64,000 nt of DNA, from contig JACZTO010000008.1 of assembly GCA_022573655.1 (NCBI GenBank), positions 1 through 64,000 on the forward strand, given 5' to 3'. Origin of the DNA: Pseudomonadota bacterium (GTDB lineage Bacteria > Pseudomonadota > Gammaproteobacteria > Steroidobacterales > Woeseiaceae). The notes beneath the pieces are model-generated. The model saw only the letters and a program-made list of their open reading frames with translations. It searched no databases and was not told the origin of the DNA. The position numbers and the translations under genes were made by a program. Numbering within the stretch: the stretch's first letter is position 1; each line of letters starts with the position of its first letter. This document shows, one piece after another, positions 32,816 to 43,096 of the stretch.

Positions 32816-33208
32816 ATGAAGCATTTTGCCGTCGCTGCCGGCGTCCTTTGCGATCCGGCCGGTCGAGTGCTGATCGCAGAGCGCCTGGATGATGGTCCTT
32901 TCTGCGGTCTGTGGGAGTTTCCCGGCGGCAAGATTGCTGCTGGCGAAACGTCCGTCGAGGCGCTGGCCAGGGAGCTTGCCGAAGAGTTGGGCATCGAAGT
33001 GATTACCTGTTCATCATTCATGAATTTACGACATGAGTATGATGATCGTGTCGTTTCGATAGAGTTTTTTATTGTCAGCGAGTGGAATAGCGATCCTGTT
33101 GGCCGCGAAGGTCAGGAACTGCGTTGGGTGCCGGCCCATGCGCTTGATGCGCGGGAATTATTGCCTGCCGATATACCTGTTATTGAAGCACTGCAGCAGC
33201 GCCACTAG
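32816..33208 (+). CDS. mutT: 8-oxo-dGTP diphosphatase, Nudix family
   Basis: Nudix box GGKIAAGETSVEALARELAEELGI. Confidence 0.93.
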   Translation: MKHFAVAAGVLCDPAGRVLIAERLDDGPFCGLWEFPGGKIAAGETSVEALARELAEELGIEVITCSSFMNLRHEYDDRVVSIEFFIVSEWNSDPVGREGQELRWVPAHALDARELLPADIPVIEALQQRH

Positions 33209-34023
33209 CAAACGGACAATTCGAATGCTACATCACGGCCAGTTTGCACTGCTCGACTATCTGTCGTCGACCATTCAAGGAAACGCACGGTAAATCGATG
33301 CTGGCTGCCGCTGATCTCCGGAAACAGCGGGGTGGAAGCGGCGAGACTGACGCGCAGCAAATTGCAATGAGCGTCTTTTTGCATATTGTGCTGATACATG
33401 CCGTTGACGGCTGTTTTTTCCATTGGCCGGACACTTTCGCGGATGAGCCACAAGATTTCGAGTACCGCATCGCAAAGCGGTCTGACCGGTTCAATCCACT
33501 TCGACAGATCGCGCTGACGCCGTTCGATGGTCTGTCGCAACCAGTGACTGTACTCGGGCAAATCGAATTCGCAGGTGCCGCCGGGAATGGCGCTACGGTG
33601 TTTGATTGCGTTGAGAAACTCGCAATCCTTCAATGGCTGCAGGAAACCGGTGCCGATTGCCGCGAGTTCGTCGCGACCAGCCACAAGGTTTGTGACCACT
33701 GCACGCAGGCGGCCTCCGTCGACGCCGGTATGGCTCTGGAAGCGCTGCATTGCGCTGATCTGGTGATCGAGCTCATTGTAGACCTCGCTGCGAATATCGC
33801 CACGAGACAAAATCGCGAGAATCTCCAGAAGCGTCGAAATGGTTGCTCGCGTGGCCCAATCAGCTTCCTTCTCACGGTTGTAGAGCATTTGCTGGTAAAG
33901 AAACTCAAGTCTTAGGAACGTTCGCATACGCTCCGACAGCGGCTGCTCATAGTGCGCTCGGCTGACGTTGGGCTGAGCGGCGAGTTTTCCAGCAGATTCG
34001 GCCATCCGACTATTCTGCGCCAC
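33205..34023 (-). CDS. zapD: Cell division protein ZapD (DUF1342)
   Basis: YEQPLSERMRTFLRLEFLYQQ; next to coaE. Confidence 0.93.
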   Translation of the reverse strand: MAQNSRMAESAGKLAAQPNVSRAHYEQPLSERMRTFLRLEFLYQQMLYNREKEADWATRATISTLLEILAILSRGDIRSEVYNELDHQISAMQRFQSHTGVDGGRLRAVVTNLVAGRDELAAIGTGFLQPLKDCEFLNAIKHRSAIPGGTCEFDLPEYSHWLRQTIERRQRDLSKWIEPVRPLCDAVLEILWLIRESVRPMEKTAVNGMYQHNMQKDAHCNLLRVSLAASTPLFPEISGSQHRFTVRFLEWSTTDSRAVQTGRDVAFELSVC

Positions 34024-34660
34024 CCCGTGGTGACTGGCAAATCAGCCGATAGGCGGTATCCAGACTTGCAACCTGCTGGCGTACATGGTCGATGTCACGA
34101 TAATTGTCGATAACGTCGTCAGCAAGTTCCAGCCGTTGTTCACGGCTGGCTTGTGCCGCCAGGATGCTGCGCGCCTGCTCGATCGTCTCGGCGTCGCGAG
34201 CAAGCAGGCGCTGAATTTGAGTTTCCTCATCACAATCGACCACCAGGACGCGATCAACGAATGGCAGCAGCGCGGAGCCTACCAGCAGCGGCACGACGAT
34301 GATCTGGTACGGGCCGCCTGCTTCCCCGGCCTGGCGCCGGGTTTCGGCGCCAATCGGAGGATGCAGAATGGCTTCAAGATCCAGTCTTGCGGCGTCATCG
34401 GCAAATACCAGCCTGCGCATGACACCGCGATCGAGATTTCCTGTCGCGTCAATGATTTCATCGCCAAATCGCGCGCGAATTTCGAGGAGTGCGGGCGCGC
34501 CGGGTGTTACAACTTCCCTGGCGATGATGTCGGTATCGATGACGGGCACGCCCAGCTCGGCGAACATGTCGGCAACCGTGGATTTGCCGCTCGCTATGCC
34601 GCCGGTCAAGCCAATTCGCAATGGTTGTTTGTTGGAACCCATCTCGATAGTGCCTGTCAC
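34010..34660 (-). CDS. coaE: Dephospho-CoA kinase
   Basis: RIGLTGGIASGKSTVADMFAELGVPVIDTDIIAREVV. Confidence 0.95.
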   Translation of the reverse strand: MTGTIEMGSNKQPLRIGLTGGIASGKSTVADMFAELGVPVIDTDIIAREVVTPGAPALLEIRARFGDEIIDATGNLDRGVMRRLVFADDAARLDLEAILHPPIGAETRRQAGEAGGPYQIIVVPLLVGSALLPFVDRVLVVDCDEETQIQRLLARDAETIEQARSILAAQASREQRLELADDVIDNYRDIDHVRQQVASLDTAYRLICQSPRGGAE

Positions 34661-35560
34661 TCAGAGCATCAGGTCAAGATAGGTATTCCTGATCGTCTCA
34701 CCCCAGAGCATTGTGATCCAGCCGGCTGTCGCGAGGTAGGGGCCGAACGGAATCGGTATGTTGCGGTCTTTGCCCCTGGCCACAATCAACGTGACGTTGA
34801 TTACCAGGCCCACCACGGCAGACATCATGATGATCAGGGGCAGTTGCTGCCAGCCCAGCCACGCGCCCAGTGCAGCCAGCAGCTTGAAGTCACCGTAACC
34901 CATGCCTTCCTTGCCGGTAATCAGCTTGAACAGCCAGTAGATGCTCCAAAGGCTCAAATAGCCTGCCATGGCCCCCACGATCGCGTCTGCAGGTGCAATA
35001 AACAGGGTGCCGGAACCCGCCATGGGATGGAAAAGGCTCATGGCAAGGCCCAGCCACAGCAACGGCAGCACGATTGAGTCAGGAATAAGCTGGGTGTCGG
35101 CGTCGATCATGCTGATGGGCACGAGTGTCAGCGTCAACGCGATGGCCATGAGAGCCTCCCAGCTGAAACCAAAATGCCCGGCGCACGTCGCCGCGAGCAC
35201 CGCTGTCATGAGCTCAACCAGTGGGTAGCGGCAGGATATCGACTGCCTGCAATTCGCGCATCGGCCGCGCAGCATCAGGTAACTGATGACGGGGATGTTT
35301 TGCCAGGCCGTGATCGGGGCATCGCATGAAGGACATCGTGACCGCGGCGCAATGAGGTCAAAGCGCCCGTCGGGCAAGTCGACGTCAGACGGAGTGTTAG
35401 TGAGTTCCTCAGCCTGTTGCAGCCAGTCACGCTGCATCATGATTGGCAAGCGATGAATGACAACGTTCAGGAAGCTGCCGATCACCAAGGCAAAGGCGAA
35501 GACTACGGCAATGAACAAAGGGGCCGACTGCGTAAACAGTTCAAGCATTTCTGGCAGCAC
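34661..35560 (-). CDS. pilD: Type IV prepilin peptidase / methyltransferase
   Basis: Paired CXXC motifs (CPSCDAPI...CANCRQSI), GYGDFKLLAALGAWLGW. Confidence 0.95.
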   Translation of the reverse strand: MLPEMLELFTQSAPLFIAVVFAFALVIGSFLNVVIHRLPIMMQRDWLQQAEELTNTPSDVDLPDGRFDLIAPRSRCPSCDAPITAWQNIPVISYLMLRGRCANCRQSISCRYPLVELMTAVLAATCAGHFGFSWEALMAIALTLTLVPISMIDADTQLIPDSIVLPLLWLGLAMSLFHPMAGSGTLFIAPADAIVGAMAGYLSLWSIYWLFKLITGKEGMGYGDFKLLAALGAWLGWQQLPLIIMMSAVVGLVINVTLIVARGKDRNIPIPFGPYLATAGWITMLWGETIRNTYLDLML

Positions 35561-35574
35561 TCCTTGCAGGAGTA

Positions 35575-36795
35575 TTAGACGACCGCACCCAGTTTGAAAA
35601 TTGGCAGGTACATTGCGACAACGAGACCACCGACAAGCACACCGAGTATCGCCATGATCATCGGCTCCAGCAGGCTGGACAAATTGTCGACTGCATCGTC
35701 CACATCAGCTTCGTAGAAGTCAGCGACCTTGGCGGACATCGCGTCCAGAGAACCGGATTCCTCACCGACCGCAATCATCTGAATGACCATGTTCGGGAAC
35801 AGGCCCGTATTCTCCATGGCCACTTGCAAACGCTGACCGGTAGCGACTTCATCACGGATCTCAAGTACTCCGACTTCGTATACGATGTTGCCCGTGGCGC
35901 CGGCAACGGATTCCAGCGCCTCAACGAGCGGTACGCCGGCAGCGAACATCGTTGACAAGGTTCGCGCATAGCGGGCAATGGCCGCTTTCTCCAGAATTGG
36001 CCCGATAACGGGCGCTTTTAACAGCGCGCGATCAAGGAAATGTCTGAACGGCCGGGAACGTTTCAGGAAATAGAGAAACGTTGCAACGGCTGCGCTTATT
36101 ATCATCACGATGTATATACCGTTCGACCTGACGAAAAATGACAAGTCGATGATCATGCGCGTAAACGCCGGCAGATCTGCGCCGAAGCCCTGGAACAGGT
36201 CTTCAAACGATGGAATGACGAAAATCAGCAGAATCGTGGTGACAATAAACGCGACGGCTAAAACGGCCGCCGGATAGGTCAGCGCCTTCTTGATCTTCTT
36301 CTTGATCGCCTCAGTTTTTTCTTTGTAGGTCGCAATCTTGTCCAGTAAGGATTCAAGCGCGCCTGCTTGTTCGCCGGCCTCAACGAGATTGACAAACAGA
36401 TCGTCGAAATACAGAGGCTGCTTGGCGAGTGCCTCGGCGAGCGCACTACCACCCTCGACGTCGGCCTTGATCGCAAAAATAAGCTTTTGCATGGCAGCGT
36501 TTTCGTGGCCTGCACCGACGATTTCAAACGCCTGGACGAGCGGTATGCCTGCGGCGAGCATCGTAGCCAGCTGGCGACTGAAAATTGAAATATCACCCGA
36601 GGTAATCGTGCCGCCACCGGCAAACAATCCCTTCCTCTGCTTGCGAATTCGTGTTGGGACCACGCCCCGTCGACGCAGATCCGCGCGTACGGTTGCCTCA
36701 TCACTGGCAAGGCTCTTGCCCTTGATTTTTTTGCCGTTTCTGTCGGTTCCTTCCCACAGAAAGGGCATGCTGGTTGCAGCTGCTGTATTAGCCAT
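35575..36795 (-). CDS. pilC: Type IV pilus inner-membrane platform protein PilC
   Basis: GspF-family domains, pilD-pilC-pilB synteny. Confidence 0.95.
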   Translation of the reverse strand: MANTAAATSMPFLWEGTDRNGKKIKGKSLASDEATVRADLRRRGVVPTRIRKQRKGLFAGGGTITSGDISIFSRQLATMLAAGIPLVQAFEIVGAGHENAAMQKLIFAIKADVEGGSALAEALAKQPLYFDDLFVNLVEAGEQAGALESLLDKIATYKEKTEAIKKKIKKALTYPAAVLAVAFIVTTILLIFVIPSFEDLFQGFGADLPAFTRMIIDLSFFVRSNGIYIVMIISAAVATFLYFLKRSRPFRHFLDRALLKAPVIGPILEKAAIARYARTLSTMFAAGVPLVEALESVAGATGNIVYEVGVLEIRDEVATGQRLQVAMENTGLFPNMVIQMIAVGEESGSLDAMSAKVADFYEADVDDAVDNLSSLLEPMIMAILGVLVGGLVVAMYLPIFKLGAVV

Positions 36796-36829
36796 CTTCT
36801 CTGTCCGTTCGCTTTTGGTGTGGTGTTAT

Positions 36830-38548
36830 CTACTCAATTGTAACCCGGTTGATCTCTTCAAGGCTGGTAACCCCGCCCTTGACTTTATTCAACCCGGACT
36901 GCCTTAAATTAATAACCCCCTCCGCTACTGCCTGGTCCGCGATCTGCATCGAGTTGCCACCTTCCATGATGATGCGGGCTATCGCCTCAGACACCTCCAT
37001 CACCTGGAATATACCGATGCGGCCCTTGTATCCGTCGTTACACTGTTTGCAGCCCTTTGGCCCAAAAATAGTCATGTCGCTTTCTATTTCCTCTGCCGTG
37101 AAGCCTTCTTTCTCCAGTGCTTCGCGCGGAATATCCTTAACTTCCTTACAGTTATTGCAAAGACAGCGTGCGAGGCGTTGAGCGATGATCAGACTCACCG
37201 ATGTGGCGATCGCATACGGTTTTACTCCCATATCGACCATGCGCGTCAGTGTCTTCGGTGCATCATTGGTGTGCAATGTTGACAACACCAGGTGGCCCGT
37301 CTGCGCTGCTTTGATGGCGATATCGGCTGTTTCGAGGTCACGAATCTCACCGACCATGATGACGTCCGGATCCTGGCGCAAGAACGCTCTGAGCGCCGAC
37401 GCGAACGTCAGACCTACTTTGGGATTGACGTTGACCTGGTTGACGCCGGGGAGATTGATTTCCGCCGGATCCTCAGCGGTTGATATATTGCGATCCTCGG
37501 TATTGAGGATACCGAGACCGGTATAAAGTGAAACAGTCTTGCCGGAACCTGTCGGACCGGTCACCAGGATCATTCCGTAAGGTTTGGCGAGGTGCTTCTC
37601 GAACAGTAGCCGTTGCTCGTCTTCGTAGCCCAGCTTTTCAATACCGATCTTGGCGCTCGCCGGATCGAGGATTCGCAGCACGATCTTTTCACCGTACAGG
37701 GTCGGGCAGGAGTTGACACGGAAGTCGATCGCGCGATTCTTGGAAAGTCGCATCTTGATTCGCCCATCCTGCGGGACACGCCGTTCAGCGATATCCATGC
37801 GCGACATGACTTTCAGTCGGGCGCAGACCTTTTGCGCCAAAACGACAGGGGGTTGTGCCACTTCAGACAGCACGCCGTCCAGGCGGGTCCTGACGCGGAA
37901 AAATTTTTCGTAGGGTTCAAAGTGAACATCTGACGCGCCGCGCTTGATTGCATCGAGCAATACCTTGTTCACGAATCTTACCACCGGGGCATCGGCAATA
38001 TCGTCGTGCTGATCATGGTCCGGCTCGTCATCTTCGCCGGTAACGTCAAGATTTTCCAGGTCGAAGTCATCGTCTTCAAGGCCGGACATGGTTGTGTCAA
38101 CGGCCTCAATCGCCGCATTGATTCGATCTTCGAGCTTGTCCTGTTCAACGACGACCGGATCGACCCGCAAGCTGGTTGCGAACTTGATGTCATCAATCGC
38201 CTGCAAATTGGTTGGATCGGTAATTGCCAGGAAGATTCGTTGGCCACGCTGTACGAGTGGCAGCACGCGATGTTTGTTGATTAGTTTCTGATCAACGGTG
38301 CGGACGACTTCGAGATCGATTTCGATCGCATCCAGATCCAGCAGCGGCACACCGAATTCGTGTGAGGCGGCCACTGCGACGGCTCGTGCGTCCGCCAGGT
38401 CGGCGCCTACCAGGTAGGCAATCAGCGGCAACTTATCCTTTTTGGCAGCCCCGATAGCCTCGTGAAGCTTTTCTTCGGAGATAATGCCATCCTGGACCAG
38501 GCGCCTTGGCAGGCCTGCAAGATTGGATTGTGAAGCCGTTGCCGCCAT
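36830..38548 (-). CDS. pilB: Type IV pilus extension ATPase PilB
   Basis: Walker A GPTGSGKTVSLY, GspE-family boxes, CxxC zinc motifs. Confidence 0.96.
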   Translation of the reverse strand: MAATASQSNLAGLPRRLVQDGIISEEKLHEAIGAAKKDKLPLIAYLVGADLADARAVAVAASHEFGVPLLDLDAIEIDLEVVRTVDQKLINKHRVLPLVQRGQRIFLAITDPTNLQAIDDIKFATSLRVDPVVVEQDKLEDRINAAIEAVDTTMSGLEDDDFDLENLDVTGEDDEPDHDQHDDIADAPVVRFVNKVLLDAIKRGASDVHFEPYEKFFRVRTRLDGVLSEVAQPPVVLAQKVCARLKVMSRMDIAERRVPQDGRIKMRLSKNRAIDFRVNSCPTLYGEKIVLRILDPASAKIGIEKLGYEDEQRLLFEKHLAKPYGMILVTGPTGSGKTVSLYTGLGILNTEDRNISTAEDPAEINLPGVNQVNVNPKVGLTFASALRAFLRQDPDVIMVGEIRDLETADIAIKAAQTGHLVLSTLHTNDAPKTLTRMVDMGVKPYAIATSVSLIIAQRLARCLCNNCKEVKDIPREALEKEGFTAEEIESDMTIFGPKGCKQCNDGYKGRIGIFQVMEVSEAIARIIMEGGNSMQIADQAVAEGVINLRQSGLNKVKGGVTSLEEINRVTIE

Positions 38549-38702
38549 ACGGTTTGAATTCTCTGTCGCGTAACTTCGAGCGTCCCAGTCTTACTGATCC
38601 AAGTCCCCGATTCAACTGGATTTTGTGCGGCTGTTCACAGTTACGGTATTTGATTAAGTAAAACGCCGCAAAAGCGACTTTTCGGCAATGAAAATAGCCG
38701 GG

Positions 38703-39200
38703 CTAGGGACGACAGCTGGCGGGGAGATAACGTAACTCAACGGTGGGTGCCAGGTGAACGCTGGTTACACCCCCGCCCGAAAGCTCAGTTGCGCCGCCAG
38801 GTGCAGAGGCGGCACCACAGCGCCAGATAATGCTGCCCAGGCCTGACATGTAAGGGGTGAACGAAATCGTATCGCCGAATATGGCCGGATGGACATTTTT
38901 ACCGAATGTCACGGTGACACGACCGTCTTCAACACTGACCTGGCTGACGTAATTCCCCTGCGTGTCCGTAGCCAGTGGCGTCATGCCGGCGGCCGCTCGA
39001 TCGGCAGGCGGCAGGCCGGTCTGATTGAACGCGTCCACTATTGGCACCTTGGCGCCGGCACCCATATTGAGTCCCTCGGCGACCATGGCGCGAACCGTGT
39101 ACGTCTGATAAGCCGAGATTGCGAGCGAAGCCAGGATACCGATTATCGCGACGACGATCATCAGTTCGATCAATGTGAATCCTGCATTGGATCTTTTCAT
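38703..39200 (-). CDS. Type IV pilin-like protein (second pilin)
   Basis: [33 protein letters not shown]-terminal Cys pair (WRCG...PASCRP). Confidence 0.9.
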   Translation of the reverse strand: MKRSNAGFTLIELMIVVAIIGILASLAISAYQTYTVRAMVAEGLNMGAGAKVPIVDAFNQTGLPPADRAAAGMTPLATDTQGNYVSQVSVEDGRVTVTFGKNVHPAIFGDTISFTPYMSGLGSIIWRCGAASAPGGATELSGGGVTSVHLAPTVELRYLPASCRP

Positions 39201-39262
39201 GGTCTGTCTTTGGTCTGTGGCGCAACAAGACTGGCATTTTATTGTATCTAATTAGCTGCGGT

Positions 39263-39292
39263 AAAAAAAAGCCCCGGTCAGACCGGGGCTTT
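39263..39292 (-). terminator. Rho-independent terminator after the first pilin gene
   Basis: Minus strand AAAGCCCCGGTCTGACCGGGGCTTTTTTTT. Confidence 0.9.
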
Positions 39293-39330
39293 CCTGACTG
39301 ATATCTCGAGGAAAACCCTCAAATCAAGTC

Positions 39331-39768
39331 TTAGGTACGGCAGGAGGCCGGCAGATGCTTGTTCGCAACCTGTGTTGCAGCGCTGGCGCAAACCCACTGC
39401 ACACTACCCGCAGCAGATGTATCCGGCGTGAGCTGGATGGCCTGACCGGCGATAGTGGCATGAGCACTGTTACCGTATTCGATGTCGATTTCGCCATTAG
39501 CGCCAACCGTTACTTGGGCAACGTATTTGCCCTGGATGTCTGCAGCATCCGCCAGACCAGCCATTGAGTTGGTGGTCGGCATTGTACCGCGGTCCTGGAA
39601 GTACTCGGTGACAGCAGCCTTGGCGCCACCGGACAGGTTCAGACCTTCAGAAACCTGGGCGCGAATCGTGTAATCCTGGTAAGCCGGGATAGCGATTGCA
39701 GCCAAAATACCAATGATCGCAACCACGATCATCAGCTCGATAAGTGTAAAACCTTGTTGCTTCTTCAT
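39331..39768 (-). CDS. pilA: Type IV major pilin PilA
   Basis: [42 protein letters not shown]; sigma-54 promoter upstream. Confidence 0.95.
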   Translation of the reverse strand: MKKQQGFTLIELMIVVAIIGILAAIAIPAYQDYTIRAQVSEGLNLSGGAKAAVTEYFQDRGTMPTTNSMAGLADAADIQGKYVAQVTVGANGEIDIEYGNSAHATIAGQAIQLTPDTSAAGSVQWVCASAATQVANKHLPASCRT

Positions 39769-39835
39769 CTCTGCATCTCCATGAATTTGAGAGTTGTTCT
39801 GAACGTATGGCGAAGTCGCCTATACAAGAGATAAA

Positions 39836-39851
39836 GCAATTGCTGTGCCAA
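39836..39851 (-). promoter_or_regulatory. Sigma-54 promoter for pilA
   Basis: Minus strand TTGGCACAGCAATTGCT matches YTGGCACrNNNNTTGCW with canonical GG/GC spacing, about 70 bp before pilA. Confidence 0.85.
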
Positions 39852-39980
39852 CTTCTCTGTATTTCAGCAAGCAATTGTTTTTAAAAGAACTATCGGAATC
39901 TGATGATGGTGAACACCGGGTCTTCGGTGACAATCGACGCGTTTGCGCGTCTTCTCAACGTCACAAAGTGACAATTTGTG

Positions 39981-41303
39981 TCAGTCGATACCGAGTTTCT
40001 TGATGCGATACCGTAGCTGCCTGAAGGACAGGCCCAATTCCCTGGCGGCCGCCGTTTTGTTGTAGCGGGTCTTCTCCAGCGCCGCAATGATCGCCTGACG
40101 TTGCACGTCTTCTACCTGATCACCAAGTTTTGCGGACCGCGTTGCGGTAACCGCGCTTGCGCCCGAATTCCGCTGCATATGCAGGTCAGCGGCTCTTATT
40201 ACACCGCTGGCGCAAAGTGTCACTGCTCGCTCGAGCATGTTTTCAAGCTCGCGAACATTGCCTGGAAATGCGTAGTTCAGGAGTTCATCGCGTGCATCGT
40301 CAGACAGCGACGCCGAACGATCCAGTCGAGCCAGTATGCTGTCGGCCAGAACGAGTACATCGTCGCCGCGCTCGCGCAGTGCCGGCACAGGCAACTCGAT
40401 CACGTTGATGCGGTAATAGAGATCTTCGCGAAACTCGCCACTTGCGACCATTTCCGACAGACTGCTATGCGTGGCAGACAAGATCCGGATGTCGACGGAT
40501 TCTTCCCGCGTAGCGCCGACGGGGCGCACTTTTTTCTCCTGGATGACGCGCAGGAGTTTGACTTGCATCGGCAAGGGCAGGTCGGCAATCTCGTCCAGAA
40601 AAAGAGTGCCGCCGTGTGCGCACTGCACCAAGCCTGCTTTATCGTTCACAGCTCCTGTAAAGCTGCCTTTCTTATGGCCGAAAAACTCGCTCTCCATGAG
40701 TTCGGACGCGATTGCGCCACAATTGACTGCCAGAAAGGGCCCTTCGGCGCGCGGTCCGCTGTCGTGGATCAGTCTGGCCACCAACTCTTTTCCCGTGCCG
40801 GATTCGCCGGAAATGTGCACCGGCGCTTGCGATCGTGCGACTTTGCCGATCATGTCGCGAAGATCCTGCATGCGCCGGGAATCTCCGAGTAATTTCGATT
40901 CAGGTTGCTGCGGGGTGCCCAGGCGTAGCGCGTTGTCCACAATATTCCGCAAATTACCGAGGTCCAGCGGTTTGGAAATGAAGTCGAAGGCACCGAGCTT
41001 GAGCGCCTGCACAGCCGTTTCGACGTTGCCATGGGCAGTAATAACGGCTACAGGGGTGCCGGGCGCGTTGACTTGCATCCATTCGATAAGTTCCAGACCG
41101 TCACCGTCGGGCAGCCGCATATCCGTGAGACAGATATTGAACTTGTGATTGCCCAGCAATGTCTTGGCGCTGGCGATATCGACGGCCGACTTGGTACGGA
41201 TATCCATGCGTTCCAGCGTCAACGTCAGAAGTTCACAGATATCGGGTTCATCGTCGATTACCAGCGCTAATGGTCGATTCATTTTGTGTCCTGGATGTCC
41301 CAA
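39981..41303 (-). CDS. pilR: Sigma-54-dependent response regulator PilR
   Basis: Receiver domain, GESGTGKELVARLIH, GAFTGA-type loop (GSFTGAVNDKAG), Fis-type HTH. Confidence 0.95.
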   Translation of the reverse strand: MGHPGHKMNRPLALVIDDEPDICELLTLTLERMDIRTKSAVDIASAKTLLGNHKFNICLTDMRLPDGDGLELIEWMQVNAPGTPVAVITAHGNVETAVQALKLGAFDFISKPLDLGNLRNIVDNALRLGTPQQPESKLLGDSRRMQDLRDMIGKVARSQAPVHISGESGTGKELVARLIHDSGPRAEGPFLAVNCGAIASELMESEFFGHKKGSFTGAVNDKAGLVQCAHGGTLFLDEIADLPLPMQVKLLRVIQEKKVRPVGATREESVDIRILSATHSSLSEMVASGEFREDLYYRINVIELPVPALRERGDDVLVLADSILARLDRSASLSDDARDELLNYAFPGNVRELENMLERAVTLCASGVIRAADLHMQRNSGASAVTATRSAKLGDQVEDVQRQAIIAALEKTRYNKTAAARELGLSFRQLRYRIKKLGID

Positions 41304-42967
41304 CGGTCGGGATCGGAAAATACGATGCGAAAGATGCTGCCGCCACTGGGGCGGTCAAGATAAATGAGCGTCGCCCGGTTGAGTTCGCACAGTTCTCTGG
41401 ATATGTAGAGACCTAGTCCTGTGCCCCCCGAGCGTGCGGTAAAAAACGGTTCGAAAATCTTCTCGGCCATAGACTTGTCGACGCCCAGCCCGCAGTCAAG
41501 AACTTCCAGATAGGGCCGGTTGCGACTCTGCATGCGTCCAGCCCGCAACTCGACCATGATGCCACCGGTTTCACTGGCGTATTTGACTGCGTTGTCGCAG
41601 AGGTTCCAGAGGACTTGCCGCAGATGGCTGCGGTCCATGCGGACTTCGATGTCGACGGCTACGTCTGTGATCGTAATTTCGCCTTCCTGCAGCTCAAGCG
41701 TGCGCACGAATTCGTCGGCGAAATCATCCAGCCAGTCCTTCAGTGACAGCCGTTCGGGCCGGCTCGAATCCCGGCGCGACAATTGCAGGACATTGTCAAT
41801 AATATGACTAACCCGACTGGAATGGGTCTGGATGATCTCGGTCAGGCGAACGTCGTCCGCAGTCAATACCGGCGATTCGCCGAGCAACTGGGCCGCATGA
41901 CTCATTGCTCCTACCGGATTGCGAATTTCATGCGCGATGCTTGCACTCAGACGGCCAAGCGACGCGAGTTTGGACTGCTGAACCCGGGCATTTATCAGGC
42001 TGACGTCCTCGAGAAAAATCAGAATGGGCCCTGCGCGGTGCCCGTGCTTGCCCAGTGGTGCGAGGTGAGCCGTTATGCGCGCATTGTCGTTTGCTGTTAT
42101 CAGCGTGAACTCAGGGTGGGACGACTGCGACATGTCAGCGCGCCATGCGACGACGTATTCGGCGAGCGGTTCAAAGGCCGCCGCAAGCGGTGTGCCGGGC
42201 GCGAGTTCATCGTATCCCAGCAATCCAATGGCAGAGCTGTTAATCAGCCGAACCTCGTTGCTCGCGTCTATCACCATAATGCTCTCGCGCAGGTGCTGGA
42301 CGATGTACTCGTTGAGTTCGGAGAGGTTCTTGAGGTCAACGCCAAATTTTCGGGCGAGGGCTTCGCTTGCCTGAATACTGCGGGCAAGCGGTTGCGCGGC
42401 CAAAGATATCGCGAAAATAATGCCACTTAGAATACCAGCCGCAGGGTAATTTGCGGTCGACTGCACGCCCGCCAACTGTGCAAACGCCTGTTCGCCGAGA
42501 ATCGCAAATGTGGCAACCGCAGCCAGAATAGCCGGGTACTGGGCCGGGACGACCAGACTGCCGGCGCCAATAAACACGATCAGCAGGCCACCCAGTCCAC
42601 TGGAAATACCGCCACTGGCATGTGTCAGAATGACGATCGCAGTAATATCGACTACCATCTGTGTAACACCGAGGGCGCCGACGGGGACCCATCGCATACG
42701 CAACGAGACTGCCAGCAGGATTGCGAAAACGAGATAGCCTGTGGCGGTCGCCGAGAACAAAGCGGGATTGGAATCGCCGAAAAAACGCGGCTCCGGACCG
42801 GCAAAGAATAGCCCGAGGAGACTCAGCGATACCAGCAGGCGGACGATATTCAGTGTGGTAAGGACGCGCCAGGAGAGGTCTGGTTCAGCGACCGCTTTCT
42901 GCACCATTGCATCGCGACTATTGCGCAATGTCTGTTTCAGGGGAGTCTCCGTCTCGGCCAGATTCAT
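41279..42967 (-). CDS. pilS: Sensor histidine kinase PilS
   Basis: TM segments, [23 protein letters not shown], ATPase boxes; [12 protein letters not shown] start at 42967; ORF extension to 43840 rejected because it overlaps sucC. Confidence 0.93.
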   Translation of the reverse strand: MNLAETETPLKQTLRNSRDAMVQKAVAEPDLSWRVLTTLNIVRLLVSLSLLGLFFAGPEPRFFGDSNPALFSATATGYLVFAILLAVSLRMRWVPVGALGVTQMVVDITAIVILTHASGGISSGLGGLLIVFIGAGSLVVPAQYPAILAAVATFAILGEQAFAQLAGVQSTANYPAAGILSGIIFAISLAAQPLARSIQASEALARKFGVDLKNLSELNEYIVQHLRESIMVIDASNEVRLINSSAIGLLGYDELAPGTPLAAAFEPLAEYVVAWRADMSQSSHPEFTLITANDNARITAHLAPLGKHGHRAGPILIFLEDVSLINARVQQSKLASLGRLSASIAHEIRNPVGAMSHAAQLLGESPVLTADDVRLTEIIQTHSSRVSHIIDNVLQLSRRDSSRPERLSLKDWLDDFADEFVRTLELQEGEITITDVAVDIEVRMDRSHLRQVLWNLCDNAVKYASETGGIMVELRAGRMQSRNRPYLEVLDCGLGVDKSMAEKIFEPFFTARSGGTGLGLYISRELCELNRATLIYLDRPSGGSIFRIVFSDPDRWDIQDTK

Positions 42968-43096
42968 CGGCGAATTGTAGACCGAATATGGACAAGGGTC
43001 GCGCCAACATTCAATATACGCCGTCTTTTTCGCGGTGAACGCGAAGAAATTCGCCTCACCGCCACAACGACCAATAACTCGAAGACTAAAAGACTG

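Noticed and set aside
33244-33915. 223-aa plus-strand ORF
   Set aside because: Antisense shadow of zapD
34085-35077. 330-aa plus-strand ORF
   Set aside because: Antisense to coaE and pilD, low-complexity composition typical of shadow ORFs
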